Assembly: GCF_900445255.1 (NCBI RefSeq)
Contig: NZ_UAPU01000005.1
Span: forward strand, 1,191,001 to 1,255,000
DNA length: 64,000 bases
Direction: 5' to 3'
DNA from: Anaerobiospirillum thomasii
GTDB taxonomy: Bacteria > Pseudomonadota > Gammaproteobacteria > Enterobacterales > Succinivibrionaceae
The notes under the pieces are model-generated. The model was not told the DNA's origin. It was given only the letters and a program-made list of their open reading frames with translations, and searched no databases. Below, piece by piece: positions 1 through 9,662 of the stretch. The position numbers and the translations under genes are program-made. Every line of letters begins with the position of its first letter. The stretch's first letter is position 1.

Positions 1-867
1 TGCCATGGCATACGGACTTGAGCAGTCCATACGGATCTTGCCATCTTTATCAAGACACATGAAGGAGAAGGTTGGATCAACCTTGTAATTTACTACCTTG
101 ATATTAAGTTTGTACTTGTCGGCAATTCTGTCCCAGTAGAAAAGACCTGAGCCGCCAAGAGGATCAACTCCAATGCTTATGCCAGACTTACTTATAGCCT
201 CAAGATCAAGTACGCTGCCAAGATCGTCAATATACTCACCTAGCATGTCATGTTCTTTGACATTGGAGAGTTTTACAGCCTTAGCATATGGAATTCTTTT
301 TACGCCGTTTAAATTGTTTTTAATAAGCTCATTGGCTCTGTCCTGTACCCATGATGTAATCTCGGTACCGGCAGGACCGCCGTCGGTTGGATTGTATTTA
401 AAGCCGCCGTCACATGGTGGATTGTGTGATGGGGTGATAACAATACCATCGGCAAGGCCAGCAGTACGGCCCCTGTTATAGGTTAAAATGGCATGGGAGA
501 TAGATGGGGTTGGGGTATAGCCATGATCCTTTTCAACGCGCAGCTCCACACCATTGGCACCTAAAACCTCGATGGCTGTGGCTAAGGCCGCCTCTGAGAG
601 GGCGTGGGTATCCATACCGATAAATAAAGGACCTGTAATACCCTCTTTGGTTCTGTACTCGGCTATGGCCTGAGATATGGCAAGAATGTGGGTTTCAGTA
701 AATGAGCCATTTAGTGAGGTACCACGGTGACCCGATGTACCAAAGCTTACCTGCTCTTCAGGATTTTCCATATCAGGACAATTTAAATAATAGGCAGCCA
801 TCAGACGTGGGATATTGGTCAGATCCTCATCACGGGCCTTTTTACCTGCAAATTCATGAAGTGCCAT
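1..867 (-). CDS. pgm: Phosphoglucomutase, 5' part (runs off the window)
   Basis: Interconverts glucose-1-phosphate and glucose-6-phosphate in the cytosol. The reading frame starts at an ATG at 867 and stays open for 289 codons to the left edge, so the C-terminal half is missing here. The translation begins [20 protein letters not shown] and continues with [10 protein letters not shown], as in the E. coli Pgm family. The phosphoserine loop reads ITPSHNPP with the catalytic serine at about residue 147. The last visible residues, [13 protein letters not shown], also match that family. No close gene precedes it: HU is transcribed in the same direction, but it lies 322 bp upstream and ends in its own terminator. 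I am confident of the family; the partial state is only the window edge. Confidence 0.93.
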   Translation of the reverse strand, partial: MALHEFAGKKARDEDLTNIPRLMAAYYLNCPDMENPEEQVSFGTSGHRGTSLNGSFTETHILAISQAIAEYRTKEGITGPLFIGMDTHALSEAALATAIEVLGANGVELRVEKDHGYTPTPSISHAILTYNRGRTAGLADGIVITPSHNPPCDGGFKYNPTDGGPAGTEITSWVQDRANELIKNNLNGVKRIPYAKAVKLSNVKEHDMLGEYIDDLGSVLDLEAISKSGISIGVDPLGGSGLFYWDRIADKYKLNIKVVNYKVDPTFSFMCLDKDGKIRMDCSSPYAMA

Positions 868-1103
868 ATGAAACCTCTAAAATTTTGTTTAAGTAATTTA
901 AATTCAGATCTTTAATACCTAGATTGTACAAAATTTATCACTAAAAAATTATCTATTTTCATATCTTTTAAAAGATATGTGAACTGCCACTCTCAAAATG
1001 AAGGACACAGGATAGCCATGGATGTGGCTACTGTATTTAAAATGACTGGTCTTAGTAAGAATTTAGAGCGGTTTGACTGTAAAGCCTATTCTGAACAAAG
1101 GTG
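868..1103. other. Upstream region of pgm with a perfect 20-bp palindrome
   Basis: There is no credible gene between the pgm start and the HU terminator. The region is AT-rich and holds a perfect palindrome, CATATCTTTTAAAAGATATG, at 960-979, about 95 bp upstream of the pgm start codon. Its position and symmetry fit an operator for a dimeric regulator, but no family could be assigned. Confidence 0.35.
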
Positions 1104-1134
1104 AAAAAAAAAAGATCCAGCAGACAGCTGGATC
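1104..1134 (-). terminator. Rho-independent terminator of the HU gene
   Basis: An 8-bp stem (GATCCAGC at 1114-1121 with GCTGGATC at 1127-1134) and a 5-nt loop are followed on the minus strand by a run of ten T. It lies 55 bp beyond the HU stop codon. Confidence 0.85.
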
Positions 1135-1189
1135 AGTTTAACTTAAAAGTGGCAGTTTATCTCAACTGCGCCTTTAATTTAAGTCAGGC

Positions 1190-1468
1190 TTAGCGGCCGT
1201 TTACAACCTTCTTTAATTCAGCGCCTGCTGTGAATGAAGGAGTCTTAGAGGCTGGAATCTGAATTACGTCACCGGTCTTAGGGTTACGGCCTTCACGTGA
1301 CTTACGTTCTGTAACCTTGAAAGTACCAAAGCCAACTAATTGTACACGATCACCCTCGGTTAAAGCCTCGCCAATAGTCTCTAACAGCGCATCTAAAGCA
1401 CGACGTGAGCCGGCCTGAGTTAAACCAGAACGCTTTGCGATCTCTTCAATTAACTGTGACTTATTCAT
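1190..1468 (-). CDS. hup: DNA-binding protein HU
   Basis: Small nucleoid protein that bends and compacts DNA as a dimer. At 92 residues it has the usual HU length (about 90). It shows the N-terminal helical half MNKSQLIEEIAKRSGLT, the GFGTF turn near residue 48 and the HU signature arm GRNPKTGDVIQIPASKTPSFTAG near residues 60-82. Whether it corresponds to the alpha or beta HU subunit cannot be told from this window. It is a single-gene unit closed by a strong terminator and is divergent from purH, as hupA and the purHD operon are neighbours in enterobacteria. It lacks the few extra residues typical of IHF subunits. Confidence 0.95.
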   Translation of the reverse strand: MNKSQLIEEIAKRSGLTQAGSRRALDALLETIGEALTEGDRVQLVGFGTFKVTERKSREGRNPKTGDVIQIPASKTPSFTAGAELKKVVNGR

Positions 1469-1831
1469 AAAAATTTTCCTTTATTTTTGCAAATAACAAA
1501 ACTGAAATTTTATAACTTATTGATTGCTGTAAATTTCATCACAACTTACCGTATTAATCAATACTTTAATGACAAAAGCGATTAAAAAAACTAACAGGAG
1601 CAGATTGTACAGAAAATTGTTATATTTTTACACCTAAAAACCAGCAAACTTGCAACAAATACCAATCTTATGCGCTTTATTATCGTGTTTACCGGACAAA
1701 TATTATCTTTATTAAACTTTTTTTAAAAATCAGATGTGGATAAATATAGGCAAAAGGCTTAAAAAGTAGTCTTAATATAGTAAAATATAGGCCATCTTTT
1801 TTTATCGACTATCTACAGGAGAAAACCGGTC
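1469..1831. other. Divergent intergenic region hup / purH
   Basis: These 363 bp are AT-rich and hold no gene. They must carry the divergent promoters of hup and purH. An AT-rich TAATATAG/TAAAAT block around 1772-1787 may be the purH -10 region. I could not recognise a PurR-type operator. Confidence 0.4.
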
Positions 1832-3418
1832 ATGGTTGAGCCTCGCCCAATTAAAAGAGCTTTAATCAGTGTTTCAGACAAAACTGGCGTACTTGAATTT
1901 GCTAGAGCTTTAGCAGAACGCAATGTTGAGATTCTCTCAACAGGCGGTACTGCAAAACTGCTTGAAGAAAATGGCGTTGCTGTAACAGAGGTTTCAGATT
2001 ACACCACATTCCCAGAGATGATGGATGGCAGATTAAAGACTCTGCATCCTATGATTCACGGTGGCATTCTTGGGCGTCGCGGTACAGATGAGGCCATTAT
2101 GGCCGAGCATGGAATCAAGCCAATTGATCTGGTCTGCGTCAATCTCTATCCATTTGTAAAGACTGTTTCAGATCCTAACTGCTCACTTGAAAAGGCCATT
2201 GAGAATATTGATATTGGCGGTCCTACAATGGTCAGAGCCGCTGCCAAAAACCACAAGGATGTAGCTATTGTGGTCAATGCAGCAGATTATGGCAGCATCA
2301 TTGAGTGCATGGATAAGAACAATATGTCCCTTACCTATGAGATGCGTTTTGATCTTGCCATCAAGGCCTATGAGCACACTGCAGCCTATGACGGTGCCAT
2401 TGCCAACTACTTTGGTCTTAAAGCTCCTGATTATGGTATTGACGATGGTGCACAGCGTCACTTCCCACGTACTATAAATATGCAGTTTGTCAAACTGCAG
2501 AATATGCGCTATGGTGAAAACCCTCATCAGAATGCAGCCTTCTACAGGGATGTCAATGCCTCAGAGGCCTCCATTGCCACAGCCGTACAGCTGCAGGGCA
2601 AAGAGCTCTCTTACAACAATATTGCAGATACAGATGCTGCCATTGAGTGCGTCCGCGAATTTGACGCCCCATGCTGTGTTATTGTAAAACACGCCAATCC
2701 TTGCGGTGTAGCTATTGATAATGATCTGACCACTGCCTACAAAAAGGCATTTGCCTGTGACAGCGAGTCAGCCTTTGGCGGTATTATTGCCTTTAACAGA
2801 ACCCTTGATGGCGCTACAGCCAAGGCCATTGTTGACAATCAGTTCTGTGAGGTTATTGTAGCTCCTGATGTAACAGATGAGGCCATTGAGGCTGTTGCTG
2901 TCAAAAAGAATATACGTCTTTTAAAGACAGGTTCACTTGATGAGCATCACAAGCGCATGGATATGAAGCGCGTCAACGGCGGTCTTTTGGTGCAGGATGC
3001 TGACATTGCCACTGTAGCCCTTGATGATCTTGAGGTAGTGACTGAGTGCAAACCTTCAAAGGATGAGCTTGATGAGCTGCTCTTTGCCTGGAAGGTATGC
3101 AAGTACACCAAATCCAATGCCATTGTCTACACCAAGGACAAGATGACTGTAGGTATTGGCTGCGGTCAGACCTCACGTGTCTTCTCTGCCCGTATTGCCA
3201 AGCTAAGAGCTGCAGATGCCTCCCTATCACTTGAGGGCGCCTGCCTGGCCTCTGATGCCTTCTTCCCGTTCAGAGACAGTATTGATGAGGCAGCCAAGGC
3301 CGGTATCAAGTGCATTATTCAGCCAGGCGGTTCAATACGCGATCAGGAAGTAATTGATGCTGCCAATGAGCATGGCATTGCCATGGTCTTTACCAGAATG
3401 CGTCACTTCCGCCACTAA
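1832..3418 (+). CDS. purH: Bifunctional AICAR formyltransferase / IMP cyclohydrolase
   Basis: Catalyses the last two steps of de novo purine synthesis: formylation of AICAR and ring closure to IMP. The 528-residue length equals that of E. coli PurH (529). The N-terminal cyclohydrolase (MGS-like) domain begins [20 protein letters not shown] and includes STGGTAKLL; the transformylase domain includes the KHANPCG loop near residue 287 and the SDAFFPFRD and QPGGSIRD segments near the C terminus. The ATG at 1832 follows an AGGAGA Shine-Dalgarno sequence (about 1817). purD follows on the same strand after a terminator, so the two genes are neighbours but probably not one simple transcript. Confidence 0.97.
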   Translation: MVEPRPIKRALISVSDKTGVLEFARALAERNVEILSTGGTAKLLEENGVAVTEVSDYTTFPEMMDGRLKTLHPMIHGGILGRRGTDEAIMAEHGIKPIDLVCVNLYPFVKTVSDPNCSLEKAIENIDIGGPTMVRAAAKNHKDVAIVVNAADYGSIIECMDKNNMSLTYEMRFDLAIKAYEHTAAYDGAIANYFGLKAPDYGIDDGAQRHFPRTINMQFVKLQNMRYGENPHQNAAFYRDVNASEASIATAVQLQGKELSYNNIADTDAAIECVREFDAPCCVIVKHANPCGVAIDNDLTTAYKKAFACDSESAFGGIIAFNRTLDGATAKAIVDNQFCEVIVAPDVTDEAIEAVAVKKNIRLLKTGSLDEHHKRMDMKRVNGGLLVQDADIATVALDDLEVVTECKPSKDELDELLFAWKVCKYTKSNAIVYTKDKMTVGIGCGQTSRVFSARIAKLRAADASLSLEGACLASDAFFPFRDSIDEAAKAGIKCIIQPGGSIRDQEVIDAANEHGIAMVFTRMRHFRH

Positions 3419-3427
3419 ATATTAATT

Positions 3428-3456
3428 AAAAACCTCTGATCTGTCAGAGGTTTTTA
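3428..3456 (+). terminator. Terminator after purH
   Basis: A 9-bp stem (AACCTCTGA at 3431-3439, TCAGAGGTT at 3444-3452) is followed by T5, 10 bp after the purH stop. It separates purH from purD. Confidence 0.85.
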
Positions 3457-3578
3457 CACTTTTTTAATATGCAGACACGTATATTGATTTATCCACCAGA
3501 GCTTTGGCTCTTGTCTTGATTTTAAAAGGAGATGGGCTGTATCTTGTGTAGTTTATATAAGATAGGCCTTATACAGAT

Positions 3579-4859
3579 ATGAAAGTTTTAGTAATCGGTA
3601 ACGGCGGTCGCGAGCATGCTCTTGCCTACAGAGCCTCCATGTCAGAGCTTGCAGATATTGTATATGTAGCCCCTGGCAATCCAGGTACAGCACTTGAGAA
3701 CAAGGTTGTAAATGTACCTATCAAGGCTACTGATATTGATGCCCTGCTTAAATTTGCCCTTGATGAGAAAATCGATCTTACCATTGTAGGCCCTGAGGCT
3801 CCTTTAGTTTTAGGTGTGGTTGATGCCTTTAAAGCCCATGGTCTTAAGATTTTCGGCCCATCCAAGGCTGCAGCTCAGCTTGAGGGGTCAAAATCCTTTA
3901 CCAAGGACTTTTTAGCCCGTCACAATATCCCAACTGCAGCCTACAAGGTCTTTAATGACTGCAATGAGGCCAAGGAGTATATAAAGCAGCAGGGTGCCCC
4001 TATTGTCATCAAAGCTGACGGTCTTGCAGCAGGCAAAGGCGTTGTTGTAGCCATGAGCGAGCAGGAGGCACTTGATGCTGTTGAGCATATGCTTGAGGAT
4101 AATGCCTTTGGTGATGCCGGCGCCTCTGTGGTGATTGAGGAGTTTATGGAAGGTGAGGAGGCATCATTTATTGTCATGTCAGACTCTATAAATGCCCTGC
4201 CAATGGCCACCTCACAGGATCACAAACGTGTAGGCGACAATGATACAGGTCCAAATACTGGAGGCATGGGAGCCTACTCACCTGCCCCATGTGTCACAGA
4301 TGAGGTTTACAAGAAGGTAATGGAGCGCATCATCAACCCTACATTAAAGGGCATGAGAGATGATGGCATTCCATACTTTGGTTTCCTCTATGCGGGTTTA
4401 ATGATTGACAAGAACGGCGATCCTAGAGTAGTTGAGTTTAACTGCCGCTTTGGCGATCCTGAGACACAGCCTATTATGCTGCGTATGCAATCAGATCTGG
4501 TCAAACTCTGTCTGTGCGGTACACAGGAGGGCGGTCTTGCCAATGAGGAAGTTAAATACGACCCACGCTTTGCCTTAGGTGTAGTACTTGCAGCCCAAAA
4601 CTATCCTGAGTCTCCAAAGACAGGTGATGTAATCACAGGTCTTGATACTGTTGAGAGTGACACCAAGATCTTCCAGGCCGGTACTGCTCTAAAGGACAAT
4701 CAGATTGTAACCTCAGGCGGCCGTGTGCTGTGTGTAACCGCCCTTGGCGAGAGTGTACAGCAGGCCCGTGACAGAGCCTACAGCCTTATTAACAAGGTTA
4801 AATTTGACGGTATGTTCTATAGAAGCGACATTGCCCACAGAGCCTTGAACAGAAAATAG
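3579..4859 (+). CDS. purD: Phosphoribosylamine-glycine ligase (GAR synthetase)
   Basis: ATP-dependent joining of glycine to phosphoribosylamine, the second step of purine synthesis. The 426 residues begin MKVLVIGNGGREHALAYRAS, nearly the same as E. coli PurD, which fixes the start at 3579 even though the Shine-Dalgarno sequence is weak. The ATP-grasp domain has VIKADGLAAGKGVVVA near residue 143 and the metal-binding stretch EFNCRFGDPETQ near residue 286. The gene is preceded by the purH terminator and a TATAAGAT-like -10 element close to the start, suggesting its own promoter with a short leader. A strong terminator follows. Confidence 0.97.
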   Translation: MKVLVIGNGGREHALAYRASMSELADIVYVAPGNPGTALENKVVNVPIKATDIDALLKFALDEKIDLTIVGPEAPLVLGVVDAFKAHGLKIFGPSKAAAQLEGSKSFTKDFLARHNIPTAAYKVFNDCNEAKEYIKQQGAPIVIKADGLAAGKGVVVAMSEQEALDAVEHMLEDNAFGDAGASVVIEEFMEGEEASFIVMSDSINALPMATSQDHKRVGDNDTGPNTGGMGAYSPAPCVTDEVYKKVMERIINPTLKGMRDDGIPYFGFLYAGLMIDKNGDPRVVEFNCRFGDPETQPIMLRMQSDLVKLCLCGTQEGGLANEEVKYDPRFALGVVLAAQNYPESPKTGDVITGLDTVESDTKIFQAGTALKDNQIVTSGGRVLCVTALGESVQQARDRAYSLINKVKFDGMFYRSDIAHRALNRK

Positions 4860-4881
4860 GGCATAGCCAGTAAAGATACTC

Positions 4882-4912
4882 AAGATCCTGATTTTATCAG
4901 GATCTTTTTTTA
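4882..4912 (+). terminator. Terminator of purD, overlapping the yjaG 3' end
   Basis: A 10-bp stem (AAGATCCTGA at 4882-4891, TCAGGATCTT at 4897-4906) ends in a T-run. The last codons and the stop of the convergent yjaG gene lie in the right arm, so the hairpin serves purD and could also act on yjaG. Confidence 0.85.
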
Positions 4913-5592
4913 CCTGTACTTATATACTCGTCACACAGAGAGTGCAGCTCATCTGCAAGCTCAATACCAATATTTGACACAAAGCCATTGATACCAAGAC
5001 GGATTAGGTTGTGCACCAGCTCACTGTCTCTTTTAGCCGCGGCAATTAGTTCAAACATGGCCACCTGAAAGTTGACCTCATTGTCAACACGCTCATCCTC
5101 GCGCAGTGTATCTTCATCCACATCATCCTCATAATCCATCTGCACCAGGCGCAGTACACCTGACATAGAGGTACGTGAGGCAATTTCAGCTTCATTGCCC
5201 TCGTGCATAATAATGGCATCAAAGGCGGCAGTTAGAGTCAGAGCGCTATCTAGAGCATACATATCGCCAAGTGAATAGTCATCATCATTTATATCTGGCG
5301 TAAAAGGTGTAAAGACATCAAGAGTCTGCTCTAAATCAATGTGATTGAATTTTTCCTGATGAAAGTGCCAGAGAGTTTTTAAACAGTAGTTGAACTCACT
5401 AAGGCCCCCCACGTTTTTCTGCTGGGCATACAGAGCAAAATTTGGCAGCATACGCTGGCAGAGCACCAGGGCAAAAAGAGACTGACGCCATGGACTCATT
5501 TTTTTTAATTTTGGATAGAACTTTTCCCCGAATATCACACTAATTTCCTCAATTAAAATTTTTTCGTAAATTTTACTTGAAAATTTTATCAA
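4897..5592 (-). CDS. yjaG: YjaG family protein (DUF416)
   Basis: Cytosolic protein of unknown biochemical role, conserved in gammaproteobacteria. The 231 residues align with E. coli YjaG (about 196) in several places: PWRQSLFALVLCQRMLPNFALYAQQ (residues 33-57), the aspartate-rich DYSLGDMYALDSALTLTAAF, TSMSGVLRLVQ and the C-terminal GFVSNIGIE. The extra length comes from an N-terminal extension of about 30 residues and a short charged tail (STGKKRS) encoded inside the purD terminator. It is convergent with purD and divergent from the M23 peptidase gene. The family call is firm; no function should be assumed. Confidence 0.85.
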   Translation of the reverse strand: MIKFSSKIYEKILIEEISVIFGEKFYPKLKKMSPWRQSLFALVLCQRMLPNFALYAQQKNVGGLSEFNYCLKTLWHFHQEKFNHIDLEQTLDVFTPFTPDINDDDYSLGDMYALDSALTLTAAFDAIIMHEGNEAEIASRTSMSGVLRLVQMDYEDDVDEDTLREDERVDNEVNFQVAMFELIAAAKRDSELVHNLIRLGINGFVSNIGIELADELHSLCDEYISTGKKRS

Positions 5593-5700
5593 AAACGTTG
5601 ATTATGTAACTAAAAATATTAATTATAATTCAGGCCAACCTGATAACTTTTAAAGATTACATTCTATGATGGAGCTTTCTTAACCTTGGGAAGGGCTATC

Positions 5701-7419
5701 GTGGTTTTTGTGCGCAATTTATACAGCAAAGATAATAAAAACTCCTATAATTCAATGAAATTTGAAGATTATATTTCAGGCCAGCATATTCAAAGCTCAT
5801 CTCAGGCCTGGCTGATGCCAATCTCAAAAAAGCATACCTATGCTATCTTATCTACAGCTGTACTTGCCATCTGCTCATCTTTTTTTGTATCTAAAACTCA
5901 AAATTACAATCTTGCCTCACAGCAGAGTTATGAAGAGATTTTTGTCAATGAAAATGGTGAGATTGTAGAGCCTTCATCTGTAGACATTATCAATCCAACA
6001 CAGTCGTTAGCCGAGGTGCTGTCAAGTCACTACACCAAGGATATAGATGGTCAGAGCAAGCACGCAATAAGCGAGATTGACAATCAGATTGTTATTGACA
6101 CCAAGGGCGACGCTCTTGACAACTATGATGACAATATCTCAGATCAGCTTTTAGCCGATGCTGACACTGAGCTTGATAAAAAGATACGTGATAAGACAGG
6201 ACGCTCGCAGAGCAGCTGGTTTGTCGAGGATATTGCCAGCGGCGATACACTCTCCTCTGTCTTTTCAGATTTGAACATACCTTATGCCACCCTTGAGGCT
6301 ATAACCTCCAACAAGGATGCAGGAAAGGCTCTGTCCAATCTGCGTACAGGCTACTCACTGTCCTTCCTGCTTGATGAAAAGAACAATCTTTTAGCCTTTG
6401 TAAAGCAGATTGACAAGGACACACAGATTCGCTTTTACAGAGATAATATAAACTCCAGTGACTTTACAGCGGTAAAGGAAAGTATTGGGGCCCATCTTAA
6501 GAGCAAGACCTCAGATGTACAAGAGAGCGGTGGCGACATTGTAGCTCAGTCTGCAACTGGCAAGGACAGTATGGCCCCTGCCACACAGACAGAGGAAATT
6601 CCACTGTATAAAAAGCGTGGCCGTCTGGTGCTTGTCACCTTAGGCCCGGGTCAGGCCTTCTCCACTGCTGCCCATGAGAGCGGTCTTACCTACAATGAGA
6701 TTGCCAAAATTACAGATCTGTTTAAAGGCCGCATACAGTTTACCCGCCACCTGCAGCCAGGTGACACCATGCGTGTGCTCTTTTCAGATGACAAAGGCGA
6801 GGGCAAGATCAATGCCATTGAGTTTAATCTGGCCCGTCTTGGCAAGCTTGCTACCTTCAGACATCTTGGCGATGACAAGTATTATGACGAAAAAGGCTAT
6901 AACTCAGCCTCAGGTACCTTTAGACGTTTCCCTATCAACGGTAAGGTTATTATTTCATCACACTTTAATCCAAACCGCAGACATCCTGTAACAGGACAGT
7001 ATCGTCCGCACAATGGCACTGACTTTGCCGTGCGCATAGGTACCCCAATTGTGGCTCCGGCCGATGGTGTGGTGGATATTGCCCGCTACAGCAAGGGTGC
7101 AGGCTACTATATTGTGCTGCGACACAGAGGCAATTACTCAACTGTGTATATGCATCTGTCCAAGATGAATGTCAAACCAGGACAGAGAGTCAAGGCTGGC
7201 AGCATCATAGCCCGCTCTGGCAATACAGGTATGTCCACAGGTCCGCATCTACACTATGAGCTGCGTATCAACAACAAGCCTGTCAATGCCATGCGCGTCA
7301 AATTACCAAGCAATTCAGATGCTACAGTGGTGGCCAAACAAAGACAACGTTTTGAGAGCAATGTGGCAACCTTTAAAAAGGATCTGCACAATGAAAAGCT
7401 CATAGCCAAACTTGAATAA
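5701..7419 (+). CDS. M23 family murein DD-endopeptidase (MepM/OapA type)
   Basis: Periplasmic, membrane-anchored peptidoglycan hydrolase that probably cleaves cross-links. An N-terminal hydrophobic anchor (YAILSTAVLAICSSFFV) is followed by a long acidic linker, an OapA/LysM-like region (VEDIASGDTLSSVFSDLNIPYATL) and a C-terminal M23 domain. Zinc-site motifs are HNGTD (His about 437, Asp about 441) and HLHYE (second His about 518). An upstream TTG at 5686 is possible, but the GTG at 5701 sits 5 nt behind a GGAAGGG Shine-Dalgarno sequence and is preferred. E. coli MepM is shorter (440 residues); the difference is in the linker. The zinc-uptake genes that often accompany mepM are absent here. 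Confidence 0.88.
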   Translation: MVFVRNLYSKDNKNSYNSMKFEDYISGQHIQSSSQAWLMPISKKHTYAILSTAVLAICSSFFVSKTQNYNLASQQSYEEIFVNENGEIVEPSSVDIINPTQSLAEVLSSHYTKDIDGQSKHAISEIDNQIVIDTKGDALDNYDDNISDQLLADADTELDKKIRDKTGRSQSSWFVEDIASGDTLSSVFSDLNIPYATLEAITSNKDAGKALSNLRTGYSLSFLLDEKNNLLAFVKQIDKDTQIRFYRDNINSSDFTAVKESIGAHLKSKTSDVQESGGDIVAQSATGKDSMAPATQTEEIPLYKKRGRLVLVTLGPGQAFSTAAHESGLTYNEIAKITDLFKGRIQFTRHLQPGDTMRVLFSDDKGEGKINAIEFNLARLGKLATFRHLGDDKYYDEKGYNSASGTFRRFPINGKVIISSHFNPNRRHPVTGQYRPHNGTDFAVRIGTPIVAPADGVVDIARYSKGAGYYIVLRHRGNYSTVYMHLSKMNVKPGQRVKAGSIIARSGNTGMSTGPHLHYELRINNKPVNAMRVKLPSNSDATVVAKQRQRFESNVATFKKDLHNEKLIAKLE

Positions 7420-7428
7420 TTTATCTGC

Positions 7429-7455
7429 AGTGCCGGTCTGAGCCGGCACTTCTAT
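7429..7455 (+). terminator. Probable terminator after the M23 gene
   Basis: An 8-bp GC-rich stem (AGTGCCGG at 7429-7436, CCGGCACT at 7443-7450) follows the stop by 9 bp. The T-tract is weak (TTCTAT), so termination may be partial. Confidence 0.55.
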
Positions 7456-7619
7456 CTGTGTCGACAAAATATTTACTTACGCATTATCACTTCCGTACTA
7501 TATAACTTTTACAATTAAATTCTCATTAAAATAAAGTATTTATGATTTAAATAACACTTTTTTTATCACTCTTGCTTTATGCTAGGATCAGTTTCTATCC
7601 TCTGTAAAGGAGATCTTTT

Positions 7620-8120
7620 ATGAGTGATAAAGAGCTTTGCGGCTTTAATACAACACTGCAACAAGTTGACAAGAACTATTCCTGGATCAATGACATGATT
7701 AAGCAGAGACAGGAGCTTGTTGTCTTGTATATGAAGCTTTTAAATCTCCCTTTACACAAAGAGATGAACGAGCTTGAGTATATTCCTTCCTATGAGCAGA
7801 TAACCGAGTTCTGTGAGCATTTGATTGATTATGTCTCCCACGGTCATTTCGATCTCTATCCTAAAATAATTGAGCTTATGGAAAATGCCTCAGGGCGCTC
7901 CTTATCCATTGCCAACAGGGTTATGCCAAAAATTGAAGGCACAACTGAATATCTTATGCGTTTTAATGATAAATACGCAGAGGATCTTAATGAGCTTAAA
8001 ATGGCCACACTCAAAAAAGATCTGTCACAGGTAGGTAAATGTCTTGAGCTTAGATTTAAAAGTGAAGACAGACTTATTATAGGTCTGAGACTGATTAACA
8101 CCATTGTATCTTCAAGCTGA
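7620..8120 (+). CDS. rsd: Anti-sigma70 factor Rsd/AlgQ family
   Basis: Rsd binds the housekeeping sigma factor and shifts RNA polymerase toward alternative sigma factors in stationary phase. The 166 residues match E. coli Rsd (158) along their length: WINDMIKQRQELVVLYMKLLNL near the N terminus, FCEHLIDYVSHGHFDLYPKI in the middle and VGKCLELRFKSEDRLIIGLRL near the C terminus. The ATG follows AAGGAGATC. A PilZ gene starts 26 bp downstream on the same strand, suggesting a two-gene operon that pairs a global sigma regulator with a c-di-GMP sensor; that link is inference. Confidence 0.88.
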   Translation: MSDKELCGFNTTLQQVDKNYSWINDMIKQRQELVVLYMKLLNLPLHKEMNELEYIPSYEQITEFCEHLIDYVSHGHFDLYPKIIELMENASGRSLSIANRVMPKIEGTTEYLMRFNDKYAEDLNELKMATLKKDLSQVGKCLELRFKSEDRLIIGLRLINTIVSSS

Positions 8121-8146
8121 CGTATATTAATAAATTAAGGGGTAAC

Positions 8147-8521
8147 ATGGAAAACAGAAGAAAATACTCACGCGTTTCAATGATGTTGCACGGAGTGTTA
8201 ATTTCTGACTTCGTAGATACGCGTACTGAAATAAAGATAATTGATGTGTCTTTAAATGGTGCCCTTATAAAGCTTGTTCATGACTTTGATGTCTTTATAG
8301 CCCACAAGTATGACATCGAGTTCCGTCTTGGCGGCAGTAACAAAATACGCATGCAGTGCATCTGCCGTCATAAGCGTGGCAAAATGGTCGGTCTGCAGTG
8401 TCTGCATATAGATCTTGAGTCTATATCATCACTGCGCAGACTTATAGAGCTGAATATAGGCGAGAGTAGAATGCTGCACCGCGAGCTTGATGAGCTCATG
8501 CACTTTGATGTGGAGTCATAA
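8147..8521 (+). CDS. PilZ domain protein (putative c-di-GMP effector)
   Basis: A 124-residue single-domain protein. The N terminus has the RxxxR-type c-di-GMP motif (NRRKYSRV, residues 3-10), and the second motif is DVSLNGA near residues 39-45, in place of the usual D/NxSxxG. The remainder forms the expected beta-barrel with RLGGSNKIRMQCICRHKRGKMVGLQC. A GGGG Shine-Dalgarno sequence precedes the ATG at 8147. It probably responds to c-di-GMP; its partner is unknown. It is the last chromosomal gene before the nested insertion. Confidence 0.85.
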   Translation: MENRRKYSRVSMMLHGVLISDFVDTRTEIKIIDVSLNGALIKLVHDFDVFIAHKYDIEFRLGGSNKIRMQCICRHKRGKMVGLQCLHIDLESISSLRRLIELNIGESRMLHRELDELMHFDVES

Positions 8522-8849
8522 TACACGCTTAGTAAAGGCTGCAGTTACGTAAGCCTTTGCTGCAGTTAAGCTGTTGCTTTTAGCTTTGCAGTTTATGCCT
8601 GCCTATGCAGGATATTTTATATGTCCTGTCTTATCACAAATGACAATATAAGAAACGCGATATATCGTGATCTTTAATAATTAGTATATGGATCCCTGAG
8701 ATCGCAGGTTAAAAATACCTAGTTTTTTTTATTTTTCTTTATCCTACCAAAAATTCCTTGTTATCAATCAAATTTTTTTTGAATTATTTTTCTAAATGCC
8801 TTGACTTTTTTCTTGTTTTATGGTACGATTTACCCAATAGGAGGACATC

Positions 8850-9662
8850 ATGGCCAGTAAAGATAAGAATCAAAATCACCCAGTTTTCAAGAACGTTGTT
8901 GCCAGCAAGAGAACCTATGCCTATGCTCTCTTGCAGGGGAAATCTGTATGGAATGCTGAAAAAGGCTATTCAACCCGTGTGGCACCAACTCAGATTGGAT
9001 CTATCAAAAGCAAAGATGGTATTGGTGAGTGTGTTTTTAGTATTAACTTTCTCTCTGAAAATCCTGAGTTTATTCCATGGAAGGTTATACGTGTGGGACA
9101 GGGAAAGTTTGAGTACGAAAGACGCTCAGAAGCTGAAATCAAGGAAATAAAACAAAAACTTGCCGACTCTCAGGATATTTTGGATGATATTAAAGCAAAT
9201 CCATCTAAACCCGGCATACGCACCAAGGCCTCTGTTGCTAGAAATTCTGGCTCTGCCACCCACAAGACCTGCGGCACTGCTCGTAAGTTTGGCGATTATT
9301 ATCTGCTCAAATCCTTTATGGATAAGATGCCATCATTTAATATCCTTAAAAAGATTATGCCTGATGACAAATACATCCTGCTGGTATACATGATAATGAC
9401 CTGTCTGTCCAAGGGTATTAAATCTATATCTTATGAGATTGAGGCTTTTGTCAGAGAGCACGCTCTTGATTTAGATATAAACTCTTATAAAGATCATATA
9501 CAGAGACTGTATAAATACATAGATGAAAACGGCGTTATAAATGAGTTTGCCAAATTTAAAACTCAGTATCATAAAAAGAAAAATGGCAATAAGCACATGC
9601 AGTTTCTGGCTCTTGATGGTACTAATGGAAAATCCGGTCTAAAATCTCATCTGATCCGGTAG
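8850..9662 (+). pseudogene. IS1634-like transposase, N-terminal fragment
   Basis: The N-terminal part of a DDE transposase, starting at an ATG behind AGGAGG. True transposase sequence runs to codon 258/259 (LALDGTN) at 9625; the last residues before the stop at 9662 are translated from the end of the inserted IS21-like element. The first catalytic aspartate is Asp256 in DGTN. The rest of the protein continues at 13941, where the frame resumes as VDNAGNCLTKAQYG. The insertion therefore cuts the gene three codons after a catalytic residue and inactivates it. Precise excision would restore a 689-residue protein. Confidence 0.85.

Noticed and set aside
5686..5700. TTG start for the M23 peptidase
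   Set aside because: The GTG at 5701 has a much better spaced GGAAGGG site, while the TTG has only a distant GGAG.
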